Positions 54,861-64,000 of a stretch of DNA of 64,000 bases are shown piece after piece. The stretch is from an uncultured Pelagibacteraceae bacterium (lineage in GTDB: Bacteria; Pseudomonadota; Alphaproteobacteria; Pelagibacterales; Pelagibacteraceae). The notes beneath the pieces were generated by a model. That model was not told the origin of the DNA. It was given only the letters and a program-made list of their open reading frames with translations, and made no database searches. The stretch is taken from positions 62,001 through 126,000 of the forward strand of contig CACFPS010000003.1 of NCBI GenBank assembly GCA_902568235.1, given 5' to 3'. Position numbers and translations under genes: made by a program. Every line of letters starts with the position of its first letter. The stretch's first letter is position 1.

Positions 54861-56160
54861 ATCTAATTGGTTTTCCAGAAGGTTCTCCGATAATTTCTCC
54901 ATTTTTCATTTTAATTTTACCATTAATTATAGTTGCAACAGGCTTACCTTTAAATTTAAATCCATTAAAAGGAGACCAGCCACATTTGCTCTCAATATTT
55001 TCATTTTTGATTTCAATTGTTTTGTCCATATCTACAACTGTAAAATCAGCATCAAATCCTTCTTTAATAAATCCTTTGTTCTTTATTCCAAAAATTTTAA
55101 CTGGATTTTCACATACCAGATTTATTAATTGACTTAGCGATAGTTTGCCATCATTTACATGATTTAGCATAACCGGCATAAGCGTTTGGACTCCTGGCAT
55201 GCCAGATGGTGAATTTGGATATTCTTTATCTTTATTTATTTTTAAATGTGGCGCATGATCTGATCCAATTGTATCATTTAGATTATTTTTTACTCCATAC
55301 CACAGTCTATCATAATGAGATTTATCTCTTAATGGCGGATTCATTTGCGCATAAGTGCCTAGCTTGTCATAGCAATCGGGGGCATAAATAGTTAAATGTT
55401 GAGGTGTAATTTCAAAAGTAATATTACCTTTATGTTGTGATAAAAAATCAACCTCTTGCTTTGTTGTAATATGAAGAATATGGGCTTTTTTATTATATCT
55501 CTCAGCTATTTTAACAATTCTTCTAGTTGATGAAATTGCACATTCTTCGCTTCTCCAAATAGCATGTGAGTGAACATCTCCACTTTTTATCAATTTTTTA
55601 TTTTTATTCAAAATTTGTTCATCTTCTGAGTGAACTGCAACAACTTTTGAACTACTTTGAAAGACTTTTTCAATGTCCTTCTCTTCTGCAACTAAAAGGT
55701 TGCCGGTTGAGGATCCCGCAAAAAGTTTAATTCCACAACAACCCTCTAAATTTTCTAAATCTACTAACTCATTTGCGTTATCTGCTGTTGCTCCAAAATA
55801 AAAAGCATAATTGCAATACATTCTATTTTTAGCAAGATCTAATTTTTTCTGAAACTCTAGTTTGGTTGATGTTGGTGGATTTGTATTGGGCATTTCAAAT
55901 ACACCTGTTATACCTCCGGCTATTGCGGCTCTACTTCCAGAATGAAGATCCTCAGTATCTGTTGAACCAGGTTCTCTAAAATGAGTTTGTGTATCAATAC
56001 ATCCTGGCAAAACTGTTTGACCTTCAGCATTTAGTATTTCCTTTGCTTCATCAGAAATTTCGCCTATACTTTGAATTAAGCCATCTTTAATTCCAATATC
56101 TTGATTTTTTAATTGTCCATCAATGTAGCATTTTCCGTTTTTAATTATAAGATCTAACAT
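54853..56160 (-). CDS. pyrC: Dihydroorotase-family amidohydrolase (HxH changed to QTH)
   Basis: A 435-residue cyclic amidohydrolase. The metal-site motif reads GCIDTQTHFREPGSTD: Gln replaces the first His of the usual HxH. Other ligands remain, with carboxylated Lys in GIKLFAGSSTG, His in VVAVHSEDE and AHILHITTK, and Asp in TIGSDHAPH. Dihydroorotase closes carbamoyl-aspartate in pyrimidine synthesis. The Gln form occurs in some alphaproteobacterial proteins with this annotation; whether they keep the activity is uncertain. No pyr neighbour is present. The start diverges from ygfZ. Confidence 0.78.
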   Translation of the reverse strand: MLDLIIKNGKCYIDGQLKNQDIGIKDGLIQSIGEISDEAKEILNAEGQTVLPGCIDTQTHFREPGSTDTEDLHSGSRAAIAGGITGVFEMPNTNPPTSTKLEFQKKLDLAKNRMYCNYAFYFGATADNANELVDLENLEGCCGIKLFAGSSTGNLLVAEEKDIEKVFQSSSKVVAVHSEDEQILNKNKKLIKSGDVHSHAIWRSEECAISSTRRIVKIAERYNKKAHILHITTKQEVDFLSQHKGNITFEITPQHLTIYAPDCYDKLGTYAQMNPPLRDKSHYDRLWYGVKNNLNDTIGSDHAPHLKINKDKEYPNSPSGMPGVQTLMPVMLNHVNDGKLSLSQLINLVCENPVKIFGIKNKGFIKEGFDADFTVVDMDKTIEIKNENIESKCGWSPFNGFKFKGKPVATIINGKIKMKNGEIIGEPSGKPIRFI

Positions 56161-56203
56161 TTTTAAAAAAAGTAATTATATTATTAATTAGTATCAATCA
56201 ATT

Positions 56204-57085
56204 ATGAAATTTGACGAAGTACATATACTTGATGACAGAGGTCTCCTTTACATAAATGGAGAGGATGCAAAGCCTTTTTTGCAAAATATAATTACTAATG
56301 ATATTAATAAAGTCACAGAGAATAATAGTTGTTTCAGTGCGCTACTTACTCCTCAAGGAAAATATTTATTTGATTTTATAATTTCAAAACACAAAACTGG
56401 ATTTTTTTTAGATTGTGAAAAAGAAAATATTAATAATTTATATAAACAGTTAACTTTATATAAAATTAGATCAAAGGTAGAAATTCTAGACTTAAGCAAC
56501 GAATTTGTTATTGCTATTTTAAGTAAAGAAAAATTTCTATCATTAGAAAATACTAAAGATGTTGAAGGATTTACTACTAAATTTATGGAAGATGTTATTT
56601 TACTAGATCCAAGAAATACTGAGCTTGGAGCAAGACTAATAATAAATTTGGAAAAATTATATCTCTCTATCAAAAAACTTGAATTAAAAATTTCTGAAAT
56701 TAAAAATTACTATAAGCTAAGTCATAAATTGGGAATTCCTCAGAGAAATACAAAAAATCTTCAGAATAAAGTATTTGGAATTGAGTGTAATTTCGAAGAA
56801 TTAAATGGAATAGATTTTAAAAAAGGTTGCTACATAGGTCAAGAAAATACGGCCAGAATGAAACTTAGAGAAAAACTTCATAAAAGACTTTTTGCAATTG
56901 AAGTTATTGAAGGTTCAATAAAAGATGATTTGATATTTTCAGAAAATAAAGAAATAGGAAAAATATTAATTAAAGATATTAATTTTTTTGGTGTTTTTAG
57001 ATTTAAAGATGAAAAATTTAACTTTGGCAAGATTTATAAATGTGGAAATGCTAAAATCAAAGTCAATAAACCTAATTGGTTTTAA
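56204..57085 (+). CDS. ygfZ: Folate-binding Fe-S cluster protein YgfZ
   Basis: A 293-residue GcvT-like protein. The diagnostic motif KGCYIGQENTARMKLR (the K-G-C-Y-x-G-Q-E box) lies near residue 205. The N-terminal part (GLLYINGEDAKPFLQNIITNDINKV) is typical of the family. YgfZ helps build or repair Fe-S enzymes with tetrahydrofolate. It is a little shorter than E. coli YgfZ. It stands alone and converges on the MazG-like gene, which ends at the next base. Confidence 0.92.
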   Translation: MKFDEVHILDDRGLLYINGEDAKPFLQNIITNDINKVTENNSCFSALLTPQGKYLFDFIISKHKTGFFLDCEKENINNLYKQLTLYKIRSKVEILDLSNEFVIAILSKEKFLSLENTKDVEGFTTKFMEDVILLDPRNTELGARLIINLEKLYLSIKKLELKISEIKNYYKLSHKLGIPQRNTKNLQNKVFGIECNFEELNGIDFKKGCYIGQENTARMKLREKLHKRLFAIEVIEGSIKDDLIFSENKEIGKILIKDINFFGVFRFKDEKFNFGKIYKCGNAKIKVNKPNWF

Positions 57086-57457
57086 TTACTTAATAAATTT
57101 TGATAAATTGGGTTTAAAATAGTTTGGTCCTTTCATAACCTTGCCTGACTCATTATAAATAGGTTTGCCATCAGATCCAAGTTTGCTCATATTTGAATTT
57201 TGCACTTCATTAAAGCAGGAATCCAAATCTATTCCAAACGCATGACCTGCCCCATAAGTTACATACAAAATATCAGTAAGAGCATCTGCAACTTCTAAAA
57301 TATCCTGCGATTCTATTGCCTGCTTAAGTTCGGCTAACTCTTCTTTAATTAAATCATATCTAAGATCGTTTATTTTTTGAGAGGCAAATGAAGGCTTAGT
57401 TTTGACCTCTTGACCAAATGTTTCCATGAAAGTTTTTACTTTTTGAAAGTTTGTCAT
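57086..57457 (-). CDS. MazG-like nucleotide pyrophosphohydrolase
   Basis: A 123-residue all-alpha NTP-pyrophosphatase-like protein. The metal-binding pattern is EELAELKQAIE followed by EVADALTDILYVTYGAGHAFGID, the EExxE...ExxD motif of the MazG/HisE superfamily. The tail NMSKLGSDGKPIYNESGKVMKGPNYFKPNL is a feature of a small bacterial and phage subgroup. It may clear non-standard nucleotides. The start is divergent from fumC. Confidence 0.85.
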   Translation of the reverse strand: MTNFQKVKTFMETFGQEVKTKPSFASQKINDLRYDLIKEELAELKQAIESQDILEVADALTDILYVTYGAGHAFGIDLDSCFNEVQNSNMSKLGSDGKPIYNESGKVMKGPNYFKPNLSKFIK

Positions 57458-57518
57458 TTTACTCCTGTAAGATTTTTTAAAACTAGTATATAAATAATTT
57501 CATTAATTATTCAAACTA

Positions 57519-58907
57519 ATGAAAACAAGAAAAGAATTTGATAGTATAGGCTTTATAAACGTTCCTGTGGATAAATATTGGGGAGCCTCGACGCAAAGAT
57601 CAAATAGGTATTTTAACATAGGCAAAATACTAGTGAGTCCATCTATTATAAAATCTATTGCAATAATAAAAAGATCTGCTGCAGTTGTGCATTTAAAAGA
57701 CAGATTGATATCTAAAAAAATATCAAATGCTATTGTAAAGAGCTCTAATGAGGTAATCTCTGGTAAACTTGAAGATAGTTTCCCTTTAAAAGTCTGGCAA
57801 ACGGGATCGGGCACACAGACAAATATGAATGTGAATGAGGTGATTGCAAATAGAGCAATTGAAATTCTTGGCGGAAAAAAAGGAACAAAAAAACCCGTAC
57901 ACCCTAATGATCATGTAAATAAATCCCAATCAACAAATGATGTATTCCCAACTGCTATGCATATATCTGTTGCAACAGAAGCCATTAAGAAACTTCTACC
58001 AAGTTTAAATTTATTAGAAAAATCTTTAAAAAAAAAATCAAAAGAATTTAAAAAGATTGTAAAAATTGGAAGAACTCATTTACAAGATGCCACACCATTA
58101 ACACTAGGACAAGAATTTTCAGGATATTATGAACAAGTTAAAAAAAGTAGAGAAAGAATAAAAATAGCTTTAAAAGATATTTTTTTTTTAGCACAGGGTG
58201 GAACAGCAGTTGGAACAGGAATTAATACTAAGAAAAATTTTGATAAAAAAATTGTAAAAGAGATTAGCAAATTTTGTAAAATAAAATTCAAACCTGCGAC
58301 AAATAAATTTTCTGAAATAGCTTCTCACGATGCAATCGTTAATTTTTCTGGATCACTCAATACAAGCGCTGTTAGTTTAATGAAGATCTCAAATGATATA
58401 AGATTTTTAGGTTCTGGACCAAGAGCAGGATTAGGGGAATTGATACTACCAGAAAATGAACCTGGGTCTTCTATAATGCCAGGAAAAGTAAATCCGACAC
58501 AATGTGAAGCTGTGACAATGGTCTGTGCAAAAGTAATTGGAAATCACACAGGAATTACAGTAGCTGGTTCACATGGCCATTTTGAATTAAACGTTTTTAA
58601 GCCTTTGATCGCATATAACGTTTTACAATCAATAGATATATTATCAGATAGTGTTAAGAATTTTACTCTTTATTGTGTAAATGGAATTAAACCGAACAAA
58701 AAAAAAATTAAAGAGCATTTAGAAAATTCATTAATGTTAGTAACTGCTTTGGCTCCAAAAATAGGCTATGATAATGCATCTAAAATTGCAAAAAAAGCTC
58801 TGAAAAATAATACAACTTTAAAAACTGAAGCATTGAAATCAGGATTGATAAACGAAAAAGATTATAAAAAAATTGTAGATCCAATGAAAATGATAGGCCC
58901 AAGTTAA
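57519..58907 (+). CDS. fumC: Fumarate hydratase class II
   Basis: A 462-residue class II fumarase. The signatures are GSGTQTNMNVNEV near residue 95, GRTHLQDATPLTLGQE near 185 and the SS-loop GSSIMPGKVNPTQCE near 318. It hydrates fumarate to malate in the TCA cycle and needs no Fe-S cluster, which may suit low iron. The 3' end overlaps the convergent AsmA-like gene by 4 bases. Confidence 0.95.
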   Translation: MKTRKEFDSIGFINVPVDKYWGASTQRSNRYFNIGKILVSPSIIKSIAIIKRSAAVVHLKDRLISKKISNAIVKSSNEVISGKLEDSFPLKVWQTGSGTQTNMNVNEVIANRAIEILGGKKGTKKPVHPNDHVNKSQSTNDVFPTAMHISVATEAIKKLLPSLNLLEKSLKKKSKEFKKIVKIGRTHLQDATPLTLGQEFSGYYEQVKKSRERIKIALKDIFFLAQGGTAVGTGINTKKNFDKKIVKEISKFCKIKFKPATNKFSEIASHDAIVNFSGSLNTSAVSLMKISNDIRFLGSGPRAGLGELILPENEPGSSIMPGKVNPTQCEAVTMVCAKVIGNHTGITVAGSHGHFELNVFKPLIAYNVLQSIDILSDSVKNFTLYCVNGIKPNKKKIKEHLENSLMLVTALAPKIGYDNASKIAKKALKNNTTLKTEALKSGLINEKDYKKIVDPMKMIGPS

Positions 58908-60274
58908 TTTAGAACATCTCGAGCAAACACTTTTAGTTCTTGAATATTTTTAACTACAAAAGATAAGTTGTCATCAACTTTAATTTGATTATCATTTAAA
59001 ACGATATTTGATATTAAAAAATCTTTTTCATTCAATTTTTTTTCAATATTAAATTTAATCTTTTTGATTTTTTTGATTTTTTTTGAGTTTATTTGAAAAA
59101 TTTTTGCAAAATTTATGTGGTTATTTATTGATAATAAATTTTCAGAAAAAAACACTAATTCTTTATTTTTTTCCTCATATTTTATTTTTGAATTTATTTT
59201 TCCAATTTCTGGAATTTCAAAAGTAGCTCCTAAAAATTTGATTCTTTCTTCTTCAAATTTAAAATTAATTTTTCCACTCTTGATAAATTTATTTTTCAAA
59301 TTGCTAAAACTAAAGTAAAGATTTCCATTTATATTTGCTAAAAATTCCTTATCATATCTAAAAAAATAATGAAAAAAATCATCAACTAAAAAATTGAGTT
59401 CTTTATTGTTTATTTTTACTTCAGAATTAAAATAAAAAGGAACAAATTGAATATCAGAAAAAATTTTAATTTTTTGATTATTGGTGACATCTGGAGAAAA
59501 AACTTTTAAATTATTATTTAAAAGTTCATAATTAATTACAATATCTTCATCCATTAAACTGATAAAGCTAGATCCTTTATATTGTTGTTTATTTTCAAAT
59601 ATAAATTTATTTTTAATTTTTATATTTGGATTTTTTACCTTAATAGTGTGAATGGTTTCTTTAGGTTTATTATAATATCTTTTCCACTCTGAGTTAAAAT
59701 CAATATTGAATAAATTTCCTAAAATATGAAATTTTTTATATTTATTTTCTTCATCTATTCTATAATTTATTTTTTTTATTGGTGATATAAGTATCACATC
59801 ATCATTTTTGTCTAATATGAATACAGTGCTATTAGTAATTTTTATTGGTTTATTAATTGAATATATAAGGTGTTTTCTTATATTTTTAATATCATCAAAC
59901 TTTAATTCTATATTTGAATCTTTTATTTCTATTAAAGATATATTTTTTATTGATTTTGAGTAAATTTCTTCAATCGGAATATAAATTTTTAATTTTTTTA
60001 TTTTAATTAAATTTAATTCTGACTTATTGCTTTTTAGATTTATTGTCGATTTTTCAACGAGAAAATGTGGTCTTGGAAATGGTTTGTAAAAAAGATTTGA
60101 GCCTATATCAATATCTAATTTGAACTCTGAAGAAATTAGTTTTTCAATACTTTTCTTAGCACTTTTATAATCAAATAAAACTGGTAAAGATAATAATGTG
60201 ATTGAAGAAAAAATAATTACAATTAATAATAAAACTATTTTAAAATTTGAGTTGTAATTTTTGATTTTTTTCAT
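58904..60274 (-). CDS. AsmA-like envelope protein
   Basis: A 456-residue protein with one N-terminal helix (FKIVLLLIVIIFSSITLLSLPVLF) and a long beta-rich part. The opening KSAKKSIEKLISSEFKLDIDIGSNLFYKPFPRPHFLVEK fits the AsmA N-terminal pattern, where a helix is followed by a short domain on lipid-bridge proteins. Such proteins lie in the periplasm, anchored to the inner membrane, and are thought to help move phospholipids to the outer membrane. It is poorly conserved and Lys/Asn/Ile-rich. It diverges from the helicase gene over 35 bases. Confidence 0.65.
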   Translation of the reverse strand: MKKIKNYNSNFKIVLLLIVIIFSSITLLSLPVLFDYKSAKKSIEKLISSEFKLDIDIGSNLFYKPFPRPHFLVEKSTINLKSNKSELNLIKIKKLKIYIPIEEIYSKSIKNISLIEIKDSNIELKFDDIKNIRKHLIYSINKPIKITNSTVFILDKNDDVILISPIKKINYRIDEENKYKKFHILGNLFNIDFNSEWKRYYNKPKETIHTIKVKNPNIKIKNKFIFENKQQYKGSSFISLMDEDIVINYELLNNNLKVFSPDVTNNQKIKIFSDIQFVPFYFNSEVKINNKELNFLVDDFFHYFFRYDKEFLANINGNLYFSFSNLKNKFIKSGKINFKFEEERIKFLGATFEIPEIGKINSKIKYEEKNKELVFFSENLLSINNHINFAKIFQINSKKIKKIKKIKFNIEKKLNEKDFLISNIVLNDNQIKVDDNLSFVVKNIQELKVFARDVLN

Positions 60275-60309
60275 GAAAAACTTAATAGGCTTATACTATA
60301 TATAAAAAA

Positions 60310-62340
60310 ATGTTGAATTCAGATTATTTAAAAAATTTAAATGAGAATCAAAAAGAGGCTGTTTTATATCTAGAAGGTCCATTATTAATAGTTGCGGGAG
60401 CAGGTTCAGGAAAAACCAGAGTTTTAACTTCAAGAATTGCTCATATTATTAAGCAACATAAGGCTTTCCCAAATCAGATTTTGGCTGTTACATTTACTAA
60501 TAAGGCGGCCAAGGAGATGCAGACTAGAGTGTCAAATTTGCTTAAAAAAGAAGCAACCGGTCTACCTTGGCTTGGAACTTTTCATTCAATAAGTGCCAAA
60601 TTACTCAGAAAACATGCTGATGCTGTTGGCTTAAAAAGTAATTTCACAATTATTGATCAAGACGACCAAATAAGATTGATTAAAAATATTTGTAAAGCTG
60701 AAAATGTAGATATAAAGAAAATATCACCAAAATATATTTTAGCTGTAATTGATAAGTGGAAAAACAAAGGACACTATCCTCAAAATGTAAATTTAAAGAG
60801 AAAGGATCCACTAGAAAAAAATTTCTTAAAAATATATAAAATTTATCAAAAAAAATTAATTGATTTAAATGCAGCAGATTTTAGTGATCTAATATTGCAT
60901 ACAGTTAAGATTTTTGAAAAATATAAAGATATCGCTGAATTATATTCAAAAAGATTTAAGTATATATTAGTAGATGAATACCAAGATACAAATTTTATAC
61001 AAAGCCAGTGGTTAAAATATCTTGCTAATCAAAACCAAAATATATGCTGTGTGGGAGATGATGATCAGTCAATTTATAGCTGGAGAGGGGCAGAAATTAA
61101 AAATTTTTTAGAGTTTGATAAAGTTTACCAAAATACAAAAGTCTTAAGACTTGAAAAAAACTATCGTTCCACTCAAAATATTTTAAATGTTGCTTCAAAA
61201 TTAATTGAAAAAAATCAAAATAGAGTCGGTAAAAAATTATTTACAAATCATGATGATGGAGAATTAATTGCTTTGGACTGTTATAGAAATGTCAAGGATG
61301 AAGCTATAGAAGTCGGATCTAAAATAGAAAAATTAAAAAAAAAATATTCTTTAAATGAAATTGCAATATTGGTCAGAGCTATTTTTCAAACTAGAGAATT
61401 CGAAGAAAGATTTTTAAAAATTGGACTACCATATAGAATTGTAGGGGGAATAAAATTTTATGAAAGAGCTGAAATTAAAGATTGCATAGCTTACTTAAGA
61501 TCAGTTTATCAACCTCTAGATGACTTATCTTTTGAAAGGATTATTAATGTTCCAAAAAGATCAATAGGAAATACAACAATAAAAAATATTAATGAGTATG
61601 CAAAAAAAAATAATTGTTCATTGGAATTAGCATCAAGAAAATTGATTGATGAAAATAAAATAAAACCTAAAACAAAAGTTGGTTTAAACTCATTAATTAA
61701 TCTTCTTCAAAAATGGAGAAAGGATCTAAAAAATAAAATAAATCATAATAAACTACTTCAATTAATTCTAGATGAATCTGGATATAGTGAAATGCTAAAA
61801 AATAAAAAAGATTTAGAAAATGAAAATAGGCTTGAAAATATTAAAGAACTTTTAAATGCTATGAAAGAATTTGATAATCTTGAAAGTTTCCTTGAACATG
61901 TTGCACTTGCCACATCTTTAGATCAAGATTGGCAAAGTGAAAAAGTAAATTTAATGACAATGCATGCATCAAAAGGTTTAGAATTTGATGTTGTTTTTCT
62001 ACCTGGCTGGGAGGAAGGTTTATTTCCACATCAAAAAAGCATTGAGGAAAAAGGTGATAATGGACTAGAAGAAGAGAGAAGATTAGCATATGTGGGTATT
62101 ACTCGAGCCAAAAATATTGCTAATATATCATTTGCTATGAATAGATTTTATCAAGGTGATTGGATAGATAGTATGGCGTCAAGATTTGTTGACGAATTAC
62201 CTGATGAATTTATAAAAAAAAATAATAATTTTATTGATGAAAATTTAGATGATTTTGAATTCAACCAAGATATTAATTTTGATGAGCCTACTAGAAGCCC
62301 AGGATGGATTAGATATCAAAAAAAATTAAATGATAAATAA
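60310..62340 (+). CDS. uvrD: UvrD/PcrA-family DNA helicase
   Basis: A 676-residue superfamily 1A helicase. Motif I is VAGAGSGKTRVLTSRI, motif II VDEYQDTNFIQ, motif III CCVGDDDQSIYSWRGA, motif IV LEKNYRST, motif V NLMTMHASKGLEFDVVF, motif VI EEERRLAYVGITRAK. It unwinds DNA 3' to 5' in mismatch and excision repair. It is shorter than E. coli UvrD (720) at the C-terminus. The stop overlaps the next gene's start. Confidence 0.95.
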   Translation: MLNSDYLKNLNENQKEAVLYLEGPLLIVAGAGSGKTRVLTSRIAHIIKQHKAFPNQILAVTFTNKAAKEMQTRVSNLLKKEATGLPWLGTFHSISAKLLRKHADAVGLKSNFTIIDQDDQIRLIKNICKAENVDIKKISPKYILAVIDKWKNKGHYPQNVNLKRKDPLEKNFLKIYKIYQKKLIDLNAADFSDLILHTVKIFEKYKDIAELYSKRFKYILVDEYQDTNFIQSQWLKYLANQNQNICCVGDDDQSIYSWRGAEIKNFLEFDKVYQNTKVLRLEKNYRSTQNILNVASKLIEKNQNRVGKKLFTNHDDGELIALDCYRNVKDEAIEVGSKIEKLKKKYSLNEIAILVRAIFQTREFEERFLKIGLPYRIVGGIKFYERAEIKDCIAYLRSVYQPLDDLSFERIINVPKRSIGNTTIKNINEYAKKNNCSLELASRKLIDENKIKPKTKVGLNSLINLLQKWRKDLKNKINHNKLLQLILDESGYSEMLKNKKDLENENRLENIKELLNAMKEFDNLESFLEHVALATSLDQDWQSEKVNLMTMHASKGLEFDVVFLPGWEEGLFPHQKSIEEKGDNGLEEERRLAYVGITRAKNIANISFAMNRFYQGDWIDSMASRFVDELPDEFIKKNNNFIDENLDDFEFNQDINFDEPTRSPGWIRYQKKLNDK

Positions 62341-64000
62341 GATTAAAAATATTATAAGAGACAACATAATCGATGGATACGTTGTTCCAAAAAATGATGA
62401 ATATTTCACTGAATATTCAAAAGAAAGTAAACTAAAAAATTTAGCAAATTTTACTGGATCGGCAGGTTTTGCATTAATATTTAAAAAAAAAAATTATTTA
62501 TTTGTAGATGGTAGATATACAATTCAAGCAAAAAAACAATCTGGAAAGAAATTTATTATATTTGAGATACCATACACATGGCCCAAAAATCTTTTTGATA
62601 AATTAAACCAAAATTTAAAAATAGGATTTAATCCCAAACTTTTTACCTCTAATATATTGCTTAAATATTTTGGAAATGCTTGCAATTTAATACCAATTCA
62701 TACAGATATTTCTAAGAGAGGAAAAAATAAAATTGTTAAAGAAAATTATTTTTTTACACTCGATAAAAAAATTACTGGTAGAAGCGCTAATTCAAAAATT
62801 CATGATGTAATTAAATTATTGAAAAAACAAAGAATAGATCATTTATTTATTAGTTCGGGAGAAAATGTATGTTGGCTTTTAAATATAAGAGGAAAAGATC
62901 TTCCAAATTCGCCTATAGCAAATTGCCAATTAATTTTATCAAGTAGTGGGATGATTCATTTTTTTTCTAACATGAAAAAAGTAAAAAAAATAAAAAAAAA
63001 GATAAAAAAAAATAAAATAATTTTTCATGAAGAAGGAAAGCTTTTTGATGTATTAAGTTTAATTAAAAAAGGAACATTTTGTATAGATAGTCAGACTTGC
63101 TCTGTATTTAATGAAAATCTAATTAGCTCTAAATTTAAAATAATAAAAAAAGAAGATCCCATTTATAATCTTAAATCAATAAAAAATAATATTGAAATAA
63201 ATAATATGATAAAAGCACATATTGAAGATGGAGTTGCTTTAACTAAGTTCATTTATTGGATAAAAAATATCAAAAATTTTAATATAGATGAATTTGTTGT
63301 TGAAAAAAAATTAGAAAAATTAAGAAAAAGAAATAAAAATTATTTGTATCCAAGTTTTAGCACTATAGCCGGATCAGGCCCAAATGGAGCTATTATTCAT
63401 TACAAATCTAACAAACAAACTAACAGAAAAATAAACAAAAAAGATTTATTGTTAATTGACTCTGGCGGTCAATATAAATGGGGCACTACAGATGTAACCA
63501 GAACAATAACTTTTGATAAGCAGAAGAATAAAATTAAAAAATTGTATACTAGAGTTTTGAAGGGTCATATTGCTGTAGCGCTTTCAGATGTAAAATATGA
63601 AATTAATGGACATAATATTGATAAAAAAGCTAGAAAAAGTTTAAATTCAGCTGGCTTAGATTATGGTCACGGAACTGGACATGGTGTTGGTTTTTTTTTA
63701 AATGTTCATGAAGGACCACAAAGTATTTCAAAAAATAATTTTCTTAAATTAAAAGAGGGAATGATAGTTAGTAATGAACCTGGATACTATCTTGAAAACA
63801 ACTTTGGCATAAGGATAGAAAATTTAGTCTTCATTAAAAAAAATAAAAATAAACTATATTTTAAAAACTTGACTCTTGCACCTTTAGAAAAAGATTTAAT
63901 TGATCATAAGATGCTGACAAAAAAAGAGAAGGATTATTTGTTTAAATACCACTTGGAAACATATTCAAAGCTATCTCCATTTTTAAAGAAAAATGAGAAA
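62330..64000 (+). CDS. Xaa-Pro aminopeptidase (M24), 3' end beyond window
   Basis: Not in the ORF track because it runs off the window. It starts at ATG 62330, overlapping the helicase end by 11 bases, and is open for 557 codons to the edge. It has the three-part layout of long aminopeptidase P: two creatinase-like N-terminal domains (NFTGSAGFALIF, FVDGRYTIQAKKQ) and a catalytic domain. Metal ligands are seen in DSGGQYKWGTTDVTRTI, GTGHGVGFFLNVHEGPQ and EGMIVSNEPGYY ... GIRIENL. It removes N-terminal residues ahead of proline. Only a few C-terminal residues should be missing. Confidence 0.93.
   Translation, partial: MINKIKNIIRDNIIDGYVVPKNDEYFTEYSKESKLKNLANFTGSAGFALIFKKKNYLFVDGRYTIQAKKQSGKKFIIFEIPYTWPKNLFDKLNQNLKIGFNPKLFTSNILLKYFGNACNLIPIHTDISKRGKNKIVKENYFFTLDKKITGRSANSKIHDVIKLLKKQRIDHLFISSGENVCWLLNIRGKDLPNSPIANCQLILSSSGMIHFFSNMKKVKKIKKKIKKNKIIFHEEGKLFDVLSLIKKGTFCIDSQTCSVFNENLISSKFKIIKKEDPIYNLKSIKNNIEINNMIKAHIEDGVALTKFIYWIKNIKNFNIDEFVVEKKLEKLRKRNKNYLYPSFSTIAGSGPNGAIIHYKSNKQTNRKINKKDLLLIDSGGQYKWGTTDVTRTITFDKQKNKIKKLYTRVLKGHIAVALSDVKYEINGHNIDKKARKSLNSAGLDYGHGTGHGVGFFLNVHEGPQSISKNNFLKLKEGMIVSNEPGYYLENNFGIRIENLVFIKKNKNKLYFKNLTLAPLEKDLIDHKMLTKKEKDYLFKYHLETYSKLSPFLKKNEK

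Overview
The window looks like a piece of a SAR11-type (Pelagibacterales, marine Alphaproteobacteria) chromosome. The evidence is strongly AT-rich DNA, very short or overlapping gene spacing, a blue-tuned proteorhodopsin, a two-piece (circularly permuted) tmRNA gene typical of Alphaproteobacteria, ThyX as thymidylate synthase, and a large share of ABC and DMT uptake genes. Assignment rests on gene content only; no database was searched.

Layout. 1-3007: the end of an aldehyde dehydrogenase, a DMT permease, a Liv-type binding protein closed by a strong terminator, and a NUDIX gene. 3048-14934 (minus): one long run led by a second Liv binding protein, with two complete LivHMGF permease/ATPase sets, AzlCD, a pentapeptide-repeat protein, a CsiD/GlaH-type glutarate hydroxylase and a P5CR-like reductase. 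It reads as amino-acid uptake, export and catabolism. 15030-23740: a LysE exporter with a pseudoknot-like leader, glutaredoxin, MsrB, and a minus-strand D-2-hydroxyacid dehydrogenase / DMT / indolepyruvate oxidoreductase / racemase / DadA-like group. 23801-38798 (minus): a core run hflK-hflC-DUF2065-degP-miaA-ilvB-ilvH-ilvC-leuA-mreBCD-mrdA-rodA. 38851-40603: mrp and thyX.

40661-44467 is the most unusual part. The permuted ssrA gene is followed by four further direct copies of its 3' terminal segment, sharing ACAGAACG and CCTT and including one perfect 27-base copy. They divide the DNA into four small modules carrying one to three genes each, nearly all small membrane, secreted or lipoproteins and including two DUF805 genes. 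Near some copies lie short tandem repeats with a period of 12-13 bases, about 40 bases from the core, placed like arm-type sites of a tyrosine recombinase. No integrase is visible. I read this as a tandem array of minimal elements or cassettes inserted at the tmRNA 3' end.

44494-47612 carries a secreted protein of unknown function and a glycosyltransferase pair with a 39-residue membrane ORF between them. 47673-64000 returns to ordinary genes: dksA, GST, ferredoxin reductase, ferredoxin, desaturase and proteorhodopsin (one minus-strand light/redox group), prpE with an SMR transporter, a dihydroorotase-family protein, ygfZ, a MazG-like protein, fumC, an AsmA-like protein, a UvrD/PcrA helicase and a Xaa-Pro aminopeptidase running off the end. 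Two tiny membrane ORFs absent from the supplied track (22 and 39 residues) are joined to neighbours by TAATG overlaps.
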